A program made the translations under genes and the position numbers. The notes under the pieces were generated by a model. That model saw nothing but the letters and a program-made list of their open reading frames with translations. It searched no databases and had not been told where the DNA came from. This document shows, one piece after another, positions 53,573-62,634 of a stretch of DNA of 64,000 nt (its first letter is position 1; every line of letters starts with the position of its first letter). The DNA lies in NCBI GenBank assembly GCA_030038195.1, contig JASHPJ010000087.1:1-64000 (forward strand). Reading direction: 5' to 3'. The DNA is from Acidobacteriaceae bacterium. Its GTDB lineage: Bacteria; Acidobacteriota; Terriglobia; Terriglobales; Acidobacteriaceae.

Positions 53573-55723
53573 TCAGTTGGAGCCGGCGCCGGCAGATTGG
53601 GTTGAAGAGACCGTTGTCGGTGGCTGCGCAGGCCGCACCAATACGGCGAAGCGCGGGAAGGCGAAGCTGCCGGCAGCATCGTCCACCACGTTCAACTGGC
53701 AGACGTAGGAGCCGGGCTTGAGGCCGGTGAGCGGCACGTCGAGCTCGAAGGCGACGGCGTCGCGGCCTTCCACGTTCACCTGTCTGGCCTGCACCTGCGG
53801 CGATTGGTAGACGAGTGTCGAACCCTGGATGAGTTCGAGACTGCTGAGCATGTCGATGCCGGGCTTCGCGCCTTTGGGCTCGTTTTCTGCGGCCTTTTCA
53901 CGCTCGGGAGCGTAGACCTCGTAGAGCAGGTACATGTGCTGGTCCTGGCGGAAGACGTGGCTGATGTTGGGCACGTACTCTTCGCCGCCGCGGACGAGCG
54001 GGTCCTGCTTCTTGCTGGGCTGGCGCATGGAGGCAAGCACGACGGAGCTCAGCTTGAGCGGAGCTTTTTTGAGATCGGGCAGCGTGATGTTGGCTTCGAA
54101 TGAGCCCATGCGGCCGGTCTGGTTTTCACGGACGACGAATTTCACGTCGTACTTGCCGGCCGGCAGGTTGAAGCTGGTTGTGTATTGAATGTTCTTCTGG
54201 CGGGCCTGCACCGACTGGTCGAGATTGAGCTTGACGGTCTCGCGCACGCGGCCCACGGGACGCTTCACCTCGTCGATCACCTCGCCAATGATGTCGAGCG
54301 TGGCCTTGTCCTTGTCACCGCCCTTGATGAAAGGAATCTGCGAGCCGGGCACGAGCAACGAGACCGGCACGTAGAAGCGGTTGTCACTGAGCATGAAGTA
54401 CATGGCGTCGAGGTAGACGGGGATGTCGGTGGCCGGCAAATCGCTGGCGAGCTGATCTTCCAGCTCCTGTTCGCGGTCTTCGCGGCCGGAGTGGCGGAAG
54501 TCAGCGGGCGCGTAGTAGCCGGGACGGTATTCGAGCTTGATGCCGGGCCTGTCAATCCTGATGATCAGCTTGCGATATTTGCCGTCGCGCGCGAGGTTGG
54601 TGGAATGGAAACCGATGGCGTAGTAGGCCGAGGTGTCTTTCTGCACCTGCGCGAAAGCAGGCGCAAAATCATTCGAGTCAAAGAAGGCTTTGCCGCCGGT
54701 GTCGGTCGAGAGCGTAGCCATTACTTCCTGGGTGGCGAAGTTCTGGTTCATGTTGTTGAGCAGCGCGCCGCCGTTGTATGCGCCGGAGCCGCGCAGGCTT
54801 CCCGTCGATGCGTCGCCGAGCGGGCCGATAGCCTGCAGGCCGCGCGTGTCCACACTGTAGATGGCGAGGTTGGCGCGCACGGCTGCGTTGATGGCGGCGC
54901 GCAGCGAGGCCTCGTTTTCAATGCCGTCGCGCGAGATGCCGCCGGAGAAGTAAAGCACGGATTTTTTCTCGCTGATCTTTTCGAGCGCCTTGGAGATAGC
55001 GCGCAGCGCGAAGAGCTCGCGATCGGTGTTGATGTCGTTGTATTCGCTCTCGTCCGGTGTGTAGGCGGTGGTGTCTTCCGTCTGGTTGGAGTTGGCATTG
55101 GCGCCCTGCGCAAAACCCTGACCCTCGGTGCCGTTATAGGCGCCCACTTCATTGATGAGCGCGTTCTTGTCGGCGGTGAAGTCCTGGTCGACGCTGAGCG
55201 TGTCGCCGAGGGAGACGAGCGCGACGAGGTCGGCGGGCTGCATCTTGTTGCGCAAAAACTCCTGCGCCGCATCGACACTGCGCTCCAGGTCTTCGAGCTG
55301 CATGGAGGTGAGGTCGAAGAACATCACGATGAGCCGATGGTTGCGCAGGTCCTCCGGCCTGGTGACGACAACAGCTTTGCTGCCGCTTGTCGTGGGACCG
55401 GCTGCCAGACCGCTCACGGTAGCCTCGTTGAGCGGCGTGGCCATGTCCATGCTCTGGAAATCGAAGGTGGCGATCTGCTGCTCTTTGCCGTTCTCGTAGA
55501 TTTTGAAGTCGCTCTGCTTGAGGCCGCGGACCACTTCGCCGGTCTTGGCGTCGCGGGCGACGACATCGGTGAGAACCAGATCGGCGTTGGTCTTGAGCAC
55601 GAAGCCGCTCTGCGGCGTGTTGGTGACCTGCGGCGCGTTCTGCGCAGAGACGGGTTGCATGGCGGGAGACATGAGCGCAAGCGCGGCGAGCGTAGCGGCG
55701 AGTCTTTGTGTAAAGCCTTTCAT
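53573..55723 (-). CDS. VWFA-related acidobacterial domain protein 2
   Basis: A 716-residue exported relative of VWFA protein 1. ATG 55723 (GGGAG 6 bases upstream) begins a signal peptide (RLAATLAALALMSPAMQPVSA). The beta domain (LVLTDVVARDAKTGEVVRGLKQSDFKIYENGKEQ) precedes a VWA-like domain with MFFDLTSMQLEDLE, a partial metal site (Asp-Leu-Thr-Ser). KSVLYFSGGIS and NLAIYSVDTRGLQ continue the fold. A large C-terminal region (YEVYAPEREKA etc.) is unassigned. It lies 111 bases behind TonB receptor 2 on the same strand, so they may be co-transcribed. Confidence 0.82.
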   Translation of the reverse strand: MKGFTQRLAATLAALALMSPAMQPVSAQNAPQVTNTPQSGFVLKTNADLVLTDVVARDAKTGEVVRGLKQSDFKIYENGKEQQIATFDFQSMDMATPLNEATVSGLAAGPTTSGSKAVVVTRPEDLRNHRLIVMFFDLTSMQLEDLERSVDAAQEFLRNKMQPADLVALVSLGDTLSVDQDFTADKNALINEVGAYNGTEGQGFAQGANANSNQTEDTTAYTPDESEYNDINTDRELFALRAISKALEKISEKKSVLYFSGGISRDGIENEASLRAAINAAVRANLAIYSVDTRGLQAIGPLGDASTGSLRGSGAYNGGALLNNMNQNFATQEVMATLSTDTGGKAFFDSNDFAPAFAQVQKDTSAYYAIGFHSTNLARDGKYRKLIIRIDRPGIKLEYRPGYYAPADFRHSGREDREQELEDQLASDLPATDIPVYLDAMYFMLSDNRFYVPVSLLVPGSQIPFIKGGDKDKATLDIIGEVIDEVKRPVGRVRETVKLNLDQSVQARQKNIQYTTSFNLPAGKYDVKFVVRENQTGRMGSFEANITLPDLKKAPLKLSSVVLASMRQPSKKQDPLVRGGEEYVPNISHVFRQDQHMYLLYEVYAPEREKAAENEPKGAKPGIDMLSSLELIQGSTLVYQSPQVQARQVNVEGRDAVAFELDVPLTGLKPGSYVCQLNVVDDAAGSFAFPRFAVLVRPAQPPTTVSSTQSAGAGSN

Positions 55724-55833
55724 CCAAACTCCCGAAGTCGGGGCCGACCCCCTCTTTCTCATCGTGCGGCAACCGTCAAACAGCCCAAGCAGCCCATTTT
55801 AACTTCGCTAACAACGCTAACTCCGCTTCTCCG

Positions 55834-58800
55834 CTAAAACCTGAATCTCGCCGTGAACTGGAAGGAGCGCATCGCGCCCACCGAGGTGACCTGGCCGAAG
55901 TTCTGCGAGTTCACCGTCGTGCCTACGCCCGCGTACTGCACGGTGTTGAAGACGTTGTCGATGGTGGCGCGAACCTCCATGCTGCGCGTATCGCCGAGTT
56001 GCATGGTCTTGGAAAGCGCCATGGTGTTCGATACGGTTCCGGGACCCAGGATCGAGTTGCGCGGCGCGTTGCCGAAGAAGTTGCAGAAGGTCTGCGTGGG
56101 CGTAACGGTGTTGGTTGGCGCTGAGTACGCCGCGGGGTTGAACCACTGGTGAAGCGAACCGCCGCCGGCAGTGACAGAGACACCGGTGAGGTTGGGGCGC
56201 ATGACGCCGCCGGTACCGCAGGCCGTGCTGGACACCGAGGATGTATAGCTGGGGCTGAGCCACGTTCCGGTGGCGAACTTGAACTGGCCGGAGACGGAAA
56301 AGCCTTCGAGGATGTGCGCGCCAGCGCCCGTGGTGATCCAGGCCCTGTCTGCGCCGAAGGGCAGCTCGTAGAGATACGTCCCGCTCACGGTGTGGCGCAC
56401 GTCGAGGCTGGAGTTGCCCAGCTCGCCGAGCACGTTTTGCCAGTCCTGCACGCCCACGCCGCCCACGGAGCCGAGCGCTCCGGCATCGTCAATGGAGTGT
56501 GAGTACTGGTAGTTCGCGCCCAGGGCAATACCCTTGGACAGGCGCTTGTTCACGCGTACCGTCCCGGCATTGAATTTGGAGAACGAGACGGCTTCCTCAT
56601 AAGTGAAGTTGAGCGGAGTGCAGAGCGCGCCGTTGCAGATCGTGGGATCAGTCGAGGGGCTGGTCGGGATGGCGCGTGGCGCGATGAGCGTGTCCAGGTG
56701 ATTACCGCGCGTGCCGTTATAGCCGACGTTGAGCACGATACCCCAGGGCAGTGTCTTCTGGATGTCGAGGTTCCAGGCCATCACGGAGGGCAGTCCGTAG
56801 TGTGGATCGAGCGCGTAGTTGCCGAGCGTGGCGGGCGCGGGGAATCCACTGGCCAGCGTGAAGCAGGTGGCCGGCACAGAGCGCGCGCAGGCTGAGGAAG
56901 CGGCGTTGCCGTTGGCTTCCTGGTTGGTCTGCTCGTTGGTGAAGGGCGGCTGGTGGGCCATGTCATTGGCAAAGGTTGCGTATTCGCCCACGGTGTAGTT
57001 GGTGCCAAAGCCGGCGCGCACCACGGTCTGCTTGATTTTGGGAACACGCCAGGCAAGCGCCACGCGCGGCGAGAAGGCCTTGTGCCAGGGATAGACCAAG
57101 GAAGCGGGAAGGCCCGCGGCTCCGGACTGGACTTCAGTCTGCGTAGTGAATCCTTCGCCGGGATTGGTGGCCACTTCCGCCAGGCGGCCGTACTTTTCGG
57201 TATACGGCGCGAAGAACTCGTAGCGGACGCCGTAGTTGATCGTGAACGAGGGCAGCGCGCGCCAGTCGTCCATGGCGTAAGCGTCGAAGACGTTGTCGCG
57301 CAGGTAGCTTTTGGCCACCGAGGCGTTCAGCGTGGAGGACTGCGGCAGACCCAGGAGCAGATCGGCGATCGACGAGCCGGTGGTCTCGTCCATCGCGGCG
57401 TCTTCCGTAAACAGGCCACTGAAGACGAAGTTTCCGGTGGCGTTGGAGCCGGCAAGGAAGTCGCGGTGGACGCGGCGATAGTCGCCGCCGAAGCGCAGGT
57501 TATGCTTGCCATGAATCCAGCTCAGCACCTCGGAGGCGGAGATAGTCTGCGAGATGGAAAAGCTGGGCTGCTGCTCGCTCAGGCCAGTGTATTCGCTCAA
57601 CTGGATGTTGGGCAGACCGTAGTTGAGTGCGACGGCAACATCACTTGGAAGGGCGATTCCGTAAGTGCTGGCAATGTCGTTCGTCGTGTTGGTGAAGAAG
57701 TTGGTGCTGTGGCTGTTCGAGCGGTTCCAGTTGGTGTTGAAGATGCTGGTGACGCGGTGATAGCCGACGGTGTAGCCGGCCTGGAGCGAGTAGGAGTCCG
57801 ATGCGCTCTTGCCGCCGAGGATGGGGATGTAGTCGACGTTGTCAGAGGCCGAGCGGCTGGTGTTGAAGTTGAAGTTGATGCTCTGGCGCAGGCCCTGGTT
57901 CTGCGAGCGGCGGCCGAAGCCGCCACGCCCGCCGCGAAACTGGCCGGCATTGGCGCCGAAGCTGCGGTTGTAACGGATGCCGGCCTGCGTGGAGTTCGAC
58001 TGGCCGGTGGTGAGCAGGTGGTAGTTGTACCGGAGAGCGCTGGCGCCGGTGAGATTCGGCTCGGGGATAAGCGGCTGGCAGTTGGGCGTGGCGGTTGGGC
58101 AGTTGAGCAGTGCGTAGCCGGGCAGGTTCTGGATGCGCGCCAGCGGAATGACGTTGTTGCTGAACTGCACGAGGGTCGTGGGGTCGTAGATGAGCGGCAG
58201 CCCCGATGCCGAGAAGTCGCCCTGGCGCTCGGCGTCTGTGGGAACGAAGGCGTACTCATCGTAGGGCGTGGATTGGCGCGTGCCGGAGAGCGTGAGGAAG
58301 ACCGTGTCTTTGCCGCTGGGCTTGGTGAGATGCGGAATGTACGGAGCGCTCATGAAGGTGATGCCGAAGCGATTCGATCCGTTCGAGGGCTGTTGTTGCT
58401 GCTGGCCCAGCAGTGCGAAGGGTTGCGCGTTGAAGATAGAGTTGTTGCCGTCCCAGAAGATGGCGCCGTGGGGCTGGCCGGGATTGAAGCCGCGGAAGTT
58501 GCCGCGGCCACCACGGCCGCCGAACCCACCTCCGCCGAATCCACCTCCGCCAAAGCCTCCGCCGCCAAAACCGCCGCCACCGAATCCGCCGCCGAAGAGT
58601 CCACCGCTGCCGGGCATCTGGCCGCCATTCTGCTGGCGATACGCTTCGATCTGGTCGCGCAGGCGATCGACATCCACGCCGGCCAGCGGGCTTACCTGGC
58701 CGGTCTGGCCGGTGATGGCCACGGAATCGCCGCTGAAGTCCGTGTTGCCGGCGATGGAGGGCAGCTCAGTGCCGCTGGCGCCGGCTGCGCCGGTGCCGGT

Positions 58801-59322
58801 CTCCGTGCCCTCGCTCAGCGCGCTGGTCAGGCTCAGGTTCCCTGCCCCGTTGCCCGCCAACTGCTGGACGTACTGCTCAGTCTGCTGCTCCGCGCTCTGC
58901 TCTCCCTGCCCGCCGGCCTGCTGGGCCTGTGCGCGCTCCTGCTCGGCGGCGCGCGAGGCCAGGATGAGCTGGAAGTTCACCGTGCGGTCATGACCGGTGG
59001 CGTTGAGTACGGCCTCCTGCGAGCCGGGCGCAAAGGCGGCAAACTGCGTGCGGATGACGTAGCGGCCATTCTGCGGGATGGTCATGGACCAGGCGCCGGT
59101 GATGTCCGTCGTGGTGGAGTAGCGCTTGCCGGTAAGCGTGTTCTGCGCGGTGACGCTGACGCCGGGCAGCGGGATGTTGCCGCTCTTGACCATGCCATGA
59201 AGCGTGCCGCCGGCGACGGATTCTGCGGCAGTTGCGGATGCGGGACCTTGCGCCATGGCCGCCATGCCATACGCTGCAAGCATCCAAACCACGACTGCGT
59301 ATCGCATGGCTCTGCGCCGCAT
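55834..59322 (-). CDS. Oar-like TonB-dependent receptor 2 with Gly-Phe repeat
   Basis: A 1162-residue outer-membrane receptor. ATG 59322 has AAGGGAG 5 bases upstream. A signal peptide (VVVWMLAAYGMAAMAQG) precedes a carboxypeptidase-regulatory-like domain (GTLHGMVKSGNIPLPGVSVTA). A Gln/Glu-rich stretch and then five FGGGG units with an RGGRGNFRGF tail lie before the plug. The barrel ends ...SFQFTARFRF with C-terminal Phe. The Gly-Phe insert is unusual for this family. Receptor 1 has no such insert. VWFA protein 2 lies downstream. Confidence 0.9.
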   Translation of the reverse strand: MRRRAMRYAVVVWMLAAYGMAAMAQGPASATAAESVAGGTLHGMVKSGNIPLPGVSVTAQNTLTGKRYSTTTDITGAWSMTIPQNGRYVIRTQFAAFAPGSQEAVLNATGHDRTVNFQLILASRAAEQERAQAQQAGGQGEQSAEQQTEQYVQQLAGNGAGNLSLTSALSEGTETGTGAAGASGTELPSIAGNTDFSGDSVAITGQTGQVSPLAGVDVDRLRDQIEAYRQQNGGQMPGSGGLFGGGFGGGGFGGGGFGGGGFGGGGFGGRGGRGNFRGFNPGQPHGAIFWDGNNSIFNAQPFALLGQQQQQPSNGSNRFGITFMSAPYIPHLTKPSGKDTVFLTLSGTRQSTPYDEYAFVPTDAERQGDFSASGLPLIYDPTTLVQFSNNVIPLARIQNLPGYALLNCPTATPNCQPLIPEPNLTGASALRYNYHLLTTGQSNSTQAGIRYNRSFGANAGQFRGGRGGFGRRSQNQGLRQSINFNFNTSRSASDNVDYIPILGGKSASDSYSLQAGYTVGYHRVTSIFNTNWNRSNSHSTNFFTNTTNDIASTYGIALPSDVAVALNYGLPNIQLSEYTGLSEQQPSFSISQTISASEVLSWIHGKHNLRFGGDYRRVHRDFLAGSNATGNFVFSGLFTEDAAMDETTGSSIADLLLGLPQSSTLNASVAKSYLRDNVFDAYAMDDWRALPSFTINYGVRYEFFAPYTEKYGRLAEVATNPGEGFTTQTEVQSGAAGLPASLVYPWHKAFSPRVALAWRVPKIKQTVVRAGFGTNYTVGEYATFANDMAHQPPFTNEQTNQEANGNAASSACARSVPATCFTLASGFPAPATLGNYALDPHYGLPSVMAWNLDIQKTLPWGIVLNVGYNGTRGNHLDTLIAPRAIPTSPSTDPTICNGALCTPLNFTYEEAVSFSKFNAGTVRVNKRLSKGIALGANYQYSHSIDDAGALGSVGGVGVQDWQNVLGELGNSSLDVRHTVSGTYLYELPFGADRAWITTGAGAHILEGFSVSGQFKFATGTWLSPSYTSSVSSTACGTGGVMRPNLTGVSVTAGGGSLHQWFNPAAYSAPTNTVTPTQTFCNFFGNAPRNSILGPGTVSNTMALSKTMQLGDTRSMEVRATIDNVFNTVQYAGVGTTVNSQNFGQVTSVGAMRSFQFTARFRF

Positions 59323-59421
59323 GCACACTCCCTTGAGATGGCCTTCCTGTACTCACACTGACGATTGAGATGCGAGGAAGGTTTACGCGTGAGCAGATGC
59401 AGGGGCATCGTACACTCAGAC

Positions 59422-59970
59422 ATGGACGATGGGAAAGCCGAGTGCACGAGTGCGGATTCCGCGTTGAGGATCGAGGGGTTAGGCGCGGCGGCAGAAGAGG
59501 TGCGCGTGGCTGCGGCGCGGGAGTTGCTGCTCGAGTATGGACGATTCGTGATTGCGCAGCCGGGCGCGGCGCGATTCTGCCTCGGCTCGCTGCAGCGCGA
59601 GGCCGACGGTCTGCCGATGAGCTATGCAGACCAAGGTGGCGGCAGCCTGCTGGCGTGGCTGCGCGGCGAGCCGGTGGGATTCGTGGCGTGGCGCGCGCTT
59701 GCCCCGGGCGCGCACGTGGCAACAGACGCGTGGGAGATGAAGCGGCTTTGGGTGCGGCCTGCGGCGCGCGGACGGCGGCTGGGACGGCGGCTGACCCAGG
59801 CGGTGCTGGATCGCGCCGTGGCGGCTGGCCGGAAAGCGGTCTACCTGGACACGGCGCCGCAAGCAATGGCAAGCGCGTACCGGCTTTACTTGGAGATGGG
59901 ATTCATGCCCTGCAGCCGGTACAACGACAATCCGGTGGAGGGGCTGGCATTTATGGTTAAATTCTTCTAA
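59422..59970 (+). CDS. GNAT-family N-acetyltransferase
   Basis: A 182-residue acetyltransferase from ATG 59422 (start uncertain: no clear ribosome site). WEMKRLWVRPAARGRRLGRRLTQAVLDRA carries the acetyl-CoA R-x-x-G-x-G/A-like motif (RGRRLG). YRLYLEMGFMPCSRY is motif B. The substrate, a small amine or protein N-terminus, is unknown. It is divergent from the receptor gene. Confidence 0.85.
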   Translation: MDDGKAECTSADSALRIEGLGAAAEEVRVAAARELLLEYGRFVIAQPGAARFCLGSLQREADGLPMSYADQGGGSLLAWLRGEPVGFVAWRALAPGAHVATDAWEMKRLWVRPAARGRRLGRRLTQAVLDRAVAAGRKAVYLDTAPQAMASAYRLYLEMGFMPCSRYNDNPVEGLAFMVKFF

Positions 59971-60021
59971 TTTGAGAAAACCTCCCCTCAGGCTTCCAAC
60001 GTCAAAGAAGCGAGGTTAGCC

Positions 60022-60777
60022 ATGAAAAACTTGCGTGTGTTGTCTGTGTGCGCTGCTGCCCTGCTGCTGGGAGTTTTGGCCGCGAGCGTCGGCGCGCAGC
60101 AGGCCGTAACCTTCCCCAGCGGCGACTCGACCGGGCAGGGTCTGCTCTACCTGCCCAAAGGGGCGGGACCGCATCCGGCGCTGATCGTGATCCATGAGTG
60201 GTGGGGACTGAACGACTGGATCAAACAGGAAGCTGCGGGATATGCAGGCAAGGGCTATGTGGCGCTGGCCGTGGACCTGTATCGTGGACAGGTGGCCACC
60301 ACCCCGGAGCTGGCCCACGAGCTTTCGCGCGGATTGCCGCAGGACCAGGGTGTGCGCGACCTGACCTCGGCCCTGACCTGGCTCAAGACGCGCAAGGACG
60401 TGGACCCGAGGCGGATTGGCGCGGTGGGCTGGTGCATGGGCGGAGGGTTCGCGATTCAACTGGCCGTGGCCGCGCCCACGCTGAAAGCCGTCGCGGTGAA
60501 TTACGGCGCGCTGCCTACCGACAAGGATGCGCTGGAGCGGATTCACGCGCAAGTGCTGGGCAACTTTGGCAGGCAGGACCGCGGCATCACGCCGGATTCG
60601 GTGCATGCCTTCGCAGCGGCGATGCAGTCGCTCGGCAAGCCGGTAGACGCGAAGATTTATCCCGACGCGGGGCACGCCTTTGAAAATCCTAATAATACCG
60701 GCGGATATCGGCCGGCCGATGCAGCGGATGCCTTGGCGCGCGTGGACCGGTTCTTTGCGCAGACGCTGCATCCCTGA
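60022..60777 (+). CDS. Exported dienelactone hydrolase family protein
   Basis: A 251-residue alpha/beta hydrolase with signal peptide (VLSVCAAALLLGVLAASVGAQ). The catalytic Cys is in VGWCMGGGF, the Asp in GRQDRG and the His in DAGHAF; HEWWGLNDW is the conserved oxyanion/Glu strand. It hydrolyses dienelactone-like or other small ester bonds in the periplasm. GAGGT precedes the ATG. It is followed by a palindromic repeat, not by a clear operon partner. Confidence 0.9.
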   Translation: MKNLRVLSVCAAALLLGVLAASVGAQQAVTFPSGDSTGQGLLYLPKGAGPHPALIVIHEWWGLNDWIKQEAAGYAGKGYVALAVDLYRGQVATTPELAHELSRGLPQDQGVRDLTSALTWLKTRKDVDPRRIGAVGWCMGGGFAIQLAVAAPTLKAVAVNYGALPTDKDALERIHAQVLGNFGRQDRGITPDSVHAFAAAMQSLGKPVDAKIYPDAGHAFENPNNTGGYRPADAADALARVDRFFAQTLHP

Positions 60778-61176
60778 GAACCCGTTTAAAAACTTGATTT
60801 TTGAAAGGGCACGGTTTCAGCCATGTCCTTTCAAGGCTCTTGCCTTGCTCTGAAGAGTTTTTAGACAGTTCCTGAAAGACGGTGCGGATCTTCTGCTGCT
60901 GCCGTCACCAGCCGCGAGGACCTGACCAGTCCCGGCTTGCGATACGCGGCAATTTTCCTCCCAGGCCGGAACGCGGGCGCAAATGGATGAATTCACAACA
61001 GTCTGTGCTCGCACTCCTTACCAGTTAGCCACATGGGTACCACTTAAGTGACAGGCGCTTGAACAAAGATGCGCTTGCATTGAGCAGCCGCACATGTTAA
61101 CTCTTAAGCCAATACGTTGCTGATAGCTTCCGTGCGGGAATTTCGCTCGCTGGCATCGGACAGGAAACGCGACGCA
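60778..61176. other. Gap between the dienelactone hydrolase and XRE genes
   Basis: The first 90 bases are the palindromic element at 60784-60866. The rest (about 60870-61176) holds no gene that I can support. The AT-richer stretch near 61020-61100 could carry the promoter of the XRE gene, but no -35/-10 pair stood out. Confidence 0.45.
60784..60866. repeat. Nested palindrome, GGGCACGGCTTCAGCC family, copy 2
   Basis: Outer arms GTTTAAAAACT (60784-60794) and AGTTTTTAGAC (60856-60866) match at 10 of 11 positions. Inside, TTGAAAGGGCA (60801-60811) pairs with TGTCCTTTCAA (60824-60834) around CGGTTTCAGCCA. The core GGGCACGG.TTCAGCC is shared with copy 1 at 41440 (read on the other strand). As transcript it would form a long double stem 7 bases past the dienelactone-hydrolase stop. 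Confidence 0.5.
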
Positions 61177-61524
61177 ATGAAGATCGGGACCACGATTCGC
61201 GCATACCGGCTCCAGAAGGGGCTTTCACAGGGAGACATCGAGAAAAAGACGGGCCTGCTGCGCTGTTATCTCTCCCGCGTAGAGAACGGCCACACCGTGC
61301 CCTCGCTCGACACGCTCTCAAAGATCGCGCAGGCGCTGGACCTGCCGATTGCGCAGTTCTTCGCCGATGACTCGCTGGGCCGGCAGTTGAATACGCAGAA
61401 GCTCTCGGACGAGGAACTGAAGTTCCTCACCCAGATTCGCCGCTACTCCTCCAATCTCAACGAAAGCGACCGCAAGCTGCTGCTGGCGATGGTGAAGAAG
61501 TTCGCCACAACGGCTGTGCGGTAG
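61177..61524 (+). CDS. XRE-family HTH regulator
   Basis: A 115-residue DNA-binding protein. The HTH is IGTTIRAYRLQKGLSQGDIEKKTGLLRCYLSRVENGHTVPSLDTLSKIAQAL, a standard XRE fold. The remaining 50 residues are an amphipathic helical tail (LNESDRKLLLAMVKKFA) that could dimerise. ATG 61177 has AGGAAA about 11 bases upstream; a longer form from 61117 is less likely. Targets are unknown; it is convergent with the aldo/keto reductase gene. Confidence 0.9.
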   Translation: MKIGTTIRAYRLQKGLSQGDIEKKTGLLRCYLSRVENGHTVPSLDTLSKIAQALDLPIAQFFADDSLGRQLNTQKLSDEELKFLTQIRRYSSNLNESDRKLLLAMVKKFATTAVR

Positions 61525-61587
61525 CGTGCGCTCCGTGCAGGCTGCATGCGGCGGTTGAACCCTTCTCCCTCTGAATCACGCAAATGC

Positions 61588-62553
61588 CTACACGTCGTTG
61601 CCGAGATGGAAAAAGGGTTCAACGCCCTTGCCTCCGGCAAGAAGCGCTCGTTCCTCGTGCGCCTCGAGTGGCTTGTAGTTCTGCGCCACGTCCATGGCCA
61701 GGCGGAAGTAGCGCTCATCGCCCGGCGGGATGGCCGCGGTGATGGGGTGTCCCAGCGTCCAGCGCAGGCCGAGTGATGCTTCTTCAGGAAATGCCGCCGG
61801 CTGATACCAGCACTTCGGCTCGGGGTGGTTCTGTTTCCGGTCATCGGGCCAGACAGTCTTGGCCATGCTTTTAAGACAAAGAATGCCCATCTGCTTTTCC
61901 TGCGCGCGCTTCAGAATCTGCAGGCCGAAGTTGGCCTGGCTCACGAGCAGCCAGTTGAGCGGAAACAGCACCGTATCGAAGTTGTAGCGGTCCATTGCGG
62001 CGAGCGCGGTCTCCACCGAGTGCACCGAGAAACCGATGTAGCGGATCTTGCCTTCTTTCTTGGCCGCTTCCATGGTTTCGATCGCGCCGCCGGGCCCCAA
62101 TACCTTGTCCAGGTCAGTCATCTTGGTGAGCGCATGGAACTGGTACAGATCGACGTGATCGGTCTGGAGCAGCTTGAGCGACTGCTCGAGCTGGGCACGC
62201 GAGTCGTCTTTCATGCGCCCTTCGGTCTTGCACGCCAGAAAACAGTTCTTCCGGTAGGGAGCCAGCGCCGGGCCGAGCCGCTCCTGGGCGTTGCCGTAGC
62301 TGGGTGCGATGTCGAAGTAGTTGATGCCACGATCCACGGCCTCAGCCACGATGTTGGCGGCCGCATTCGGAGCTTCATTCATCACGACGATGCCGCCGAA
62401 GCCGATGATCGATAAGCGTTCGCCGGTTTTGCCCAGCGCGCGGCGGGCGATGGGCTGCGTGCGCGCAGTGGCCGAAGCAGACGCGCGCAGATTGCCAGTT
62501 GAAGCCACGGCGGCAGTGATGGCGGCTTGTTTGAGGAAATCGCGGCGTTCCAT
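61588..62553 (-). CDS. Tat-exported aldo/keto reductase
   Basis: A 321-residue NADPH-dependent oxidoreductase with a twin-arginine signal (MERRDFLKQAAITAAVASTG; R-R-D-F-L-K). ATG 62553 has CGGAGGG 4 bases upstream; an ATG 6 codons earlier is likely not used. The catalytic set is Asp in NYFDIAPSYG, Tyr in SYG, Lys in ACKTEGR and His in YQFHAL. The product may be a folded cofactor-bound enzyme in the periplasm; the substrate is unknown. Convergent with the XRE gene. Confidence 0.9.
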   Translation of the reverse strand: MERRDFLKQAAITAAVASTGNLRASASATARTQPIARRALGKTGERLSIIGFGGIVVMNEAPNAAANIVAEAVDRGINYFDIAPSYGNAQERLGPALAPYRKNCFLACKTEGRMKDDSRAQLEQSLKLLQTDHVDLYQFHALTKMTDLDKVLGPGGAIETMEAAKKEGKIRYIGFSVHSVETALAAMDRYNFDTVLFPLNWLLVSQANFGLQILKRAQEKQMGILCLKSMAKTVWPDDRKQNHPEPKCWYQPAAFPEEASLGLRWTLGHPITAAIPPGDERYFRLAMDVAQNYKPLEAHEERALLAGGKGVEPFFHLGNDV

Positions 62554-62634
62554 TAAGCCCTCCGGGAGCATGGAATTCAGGCAATTCCATTACGCAGGTA
62601 TTTTTGCACAAGTTGCGAGCCGGAAGCGGGTGAG

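Noticed and set aside
56953-59361. 802-codon open frame antisense to TonB receptor 2
   Set aside because: Includes TSAES repeats that only reflect the Gly-Phe repeat on the other strand.
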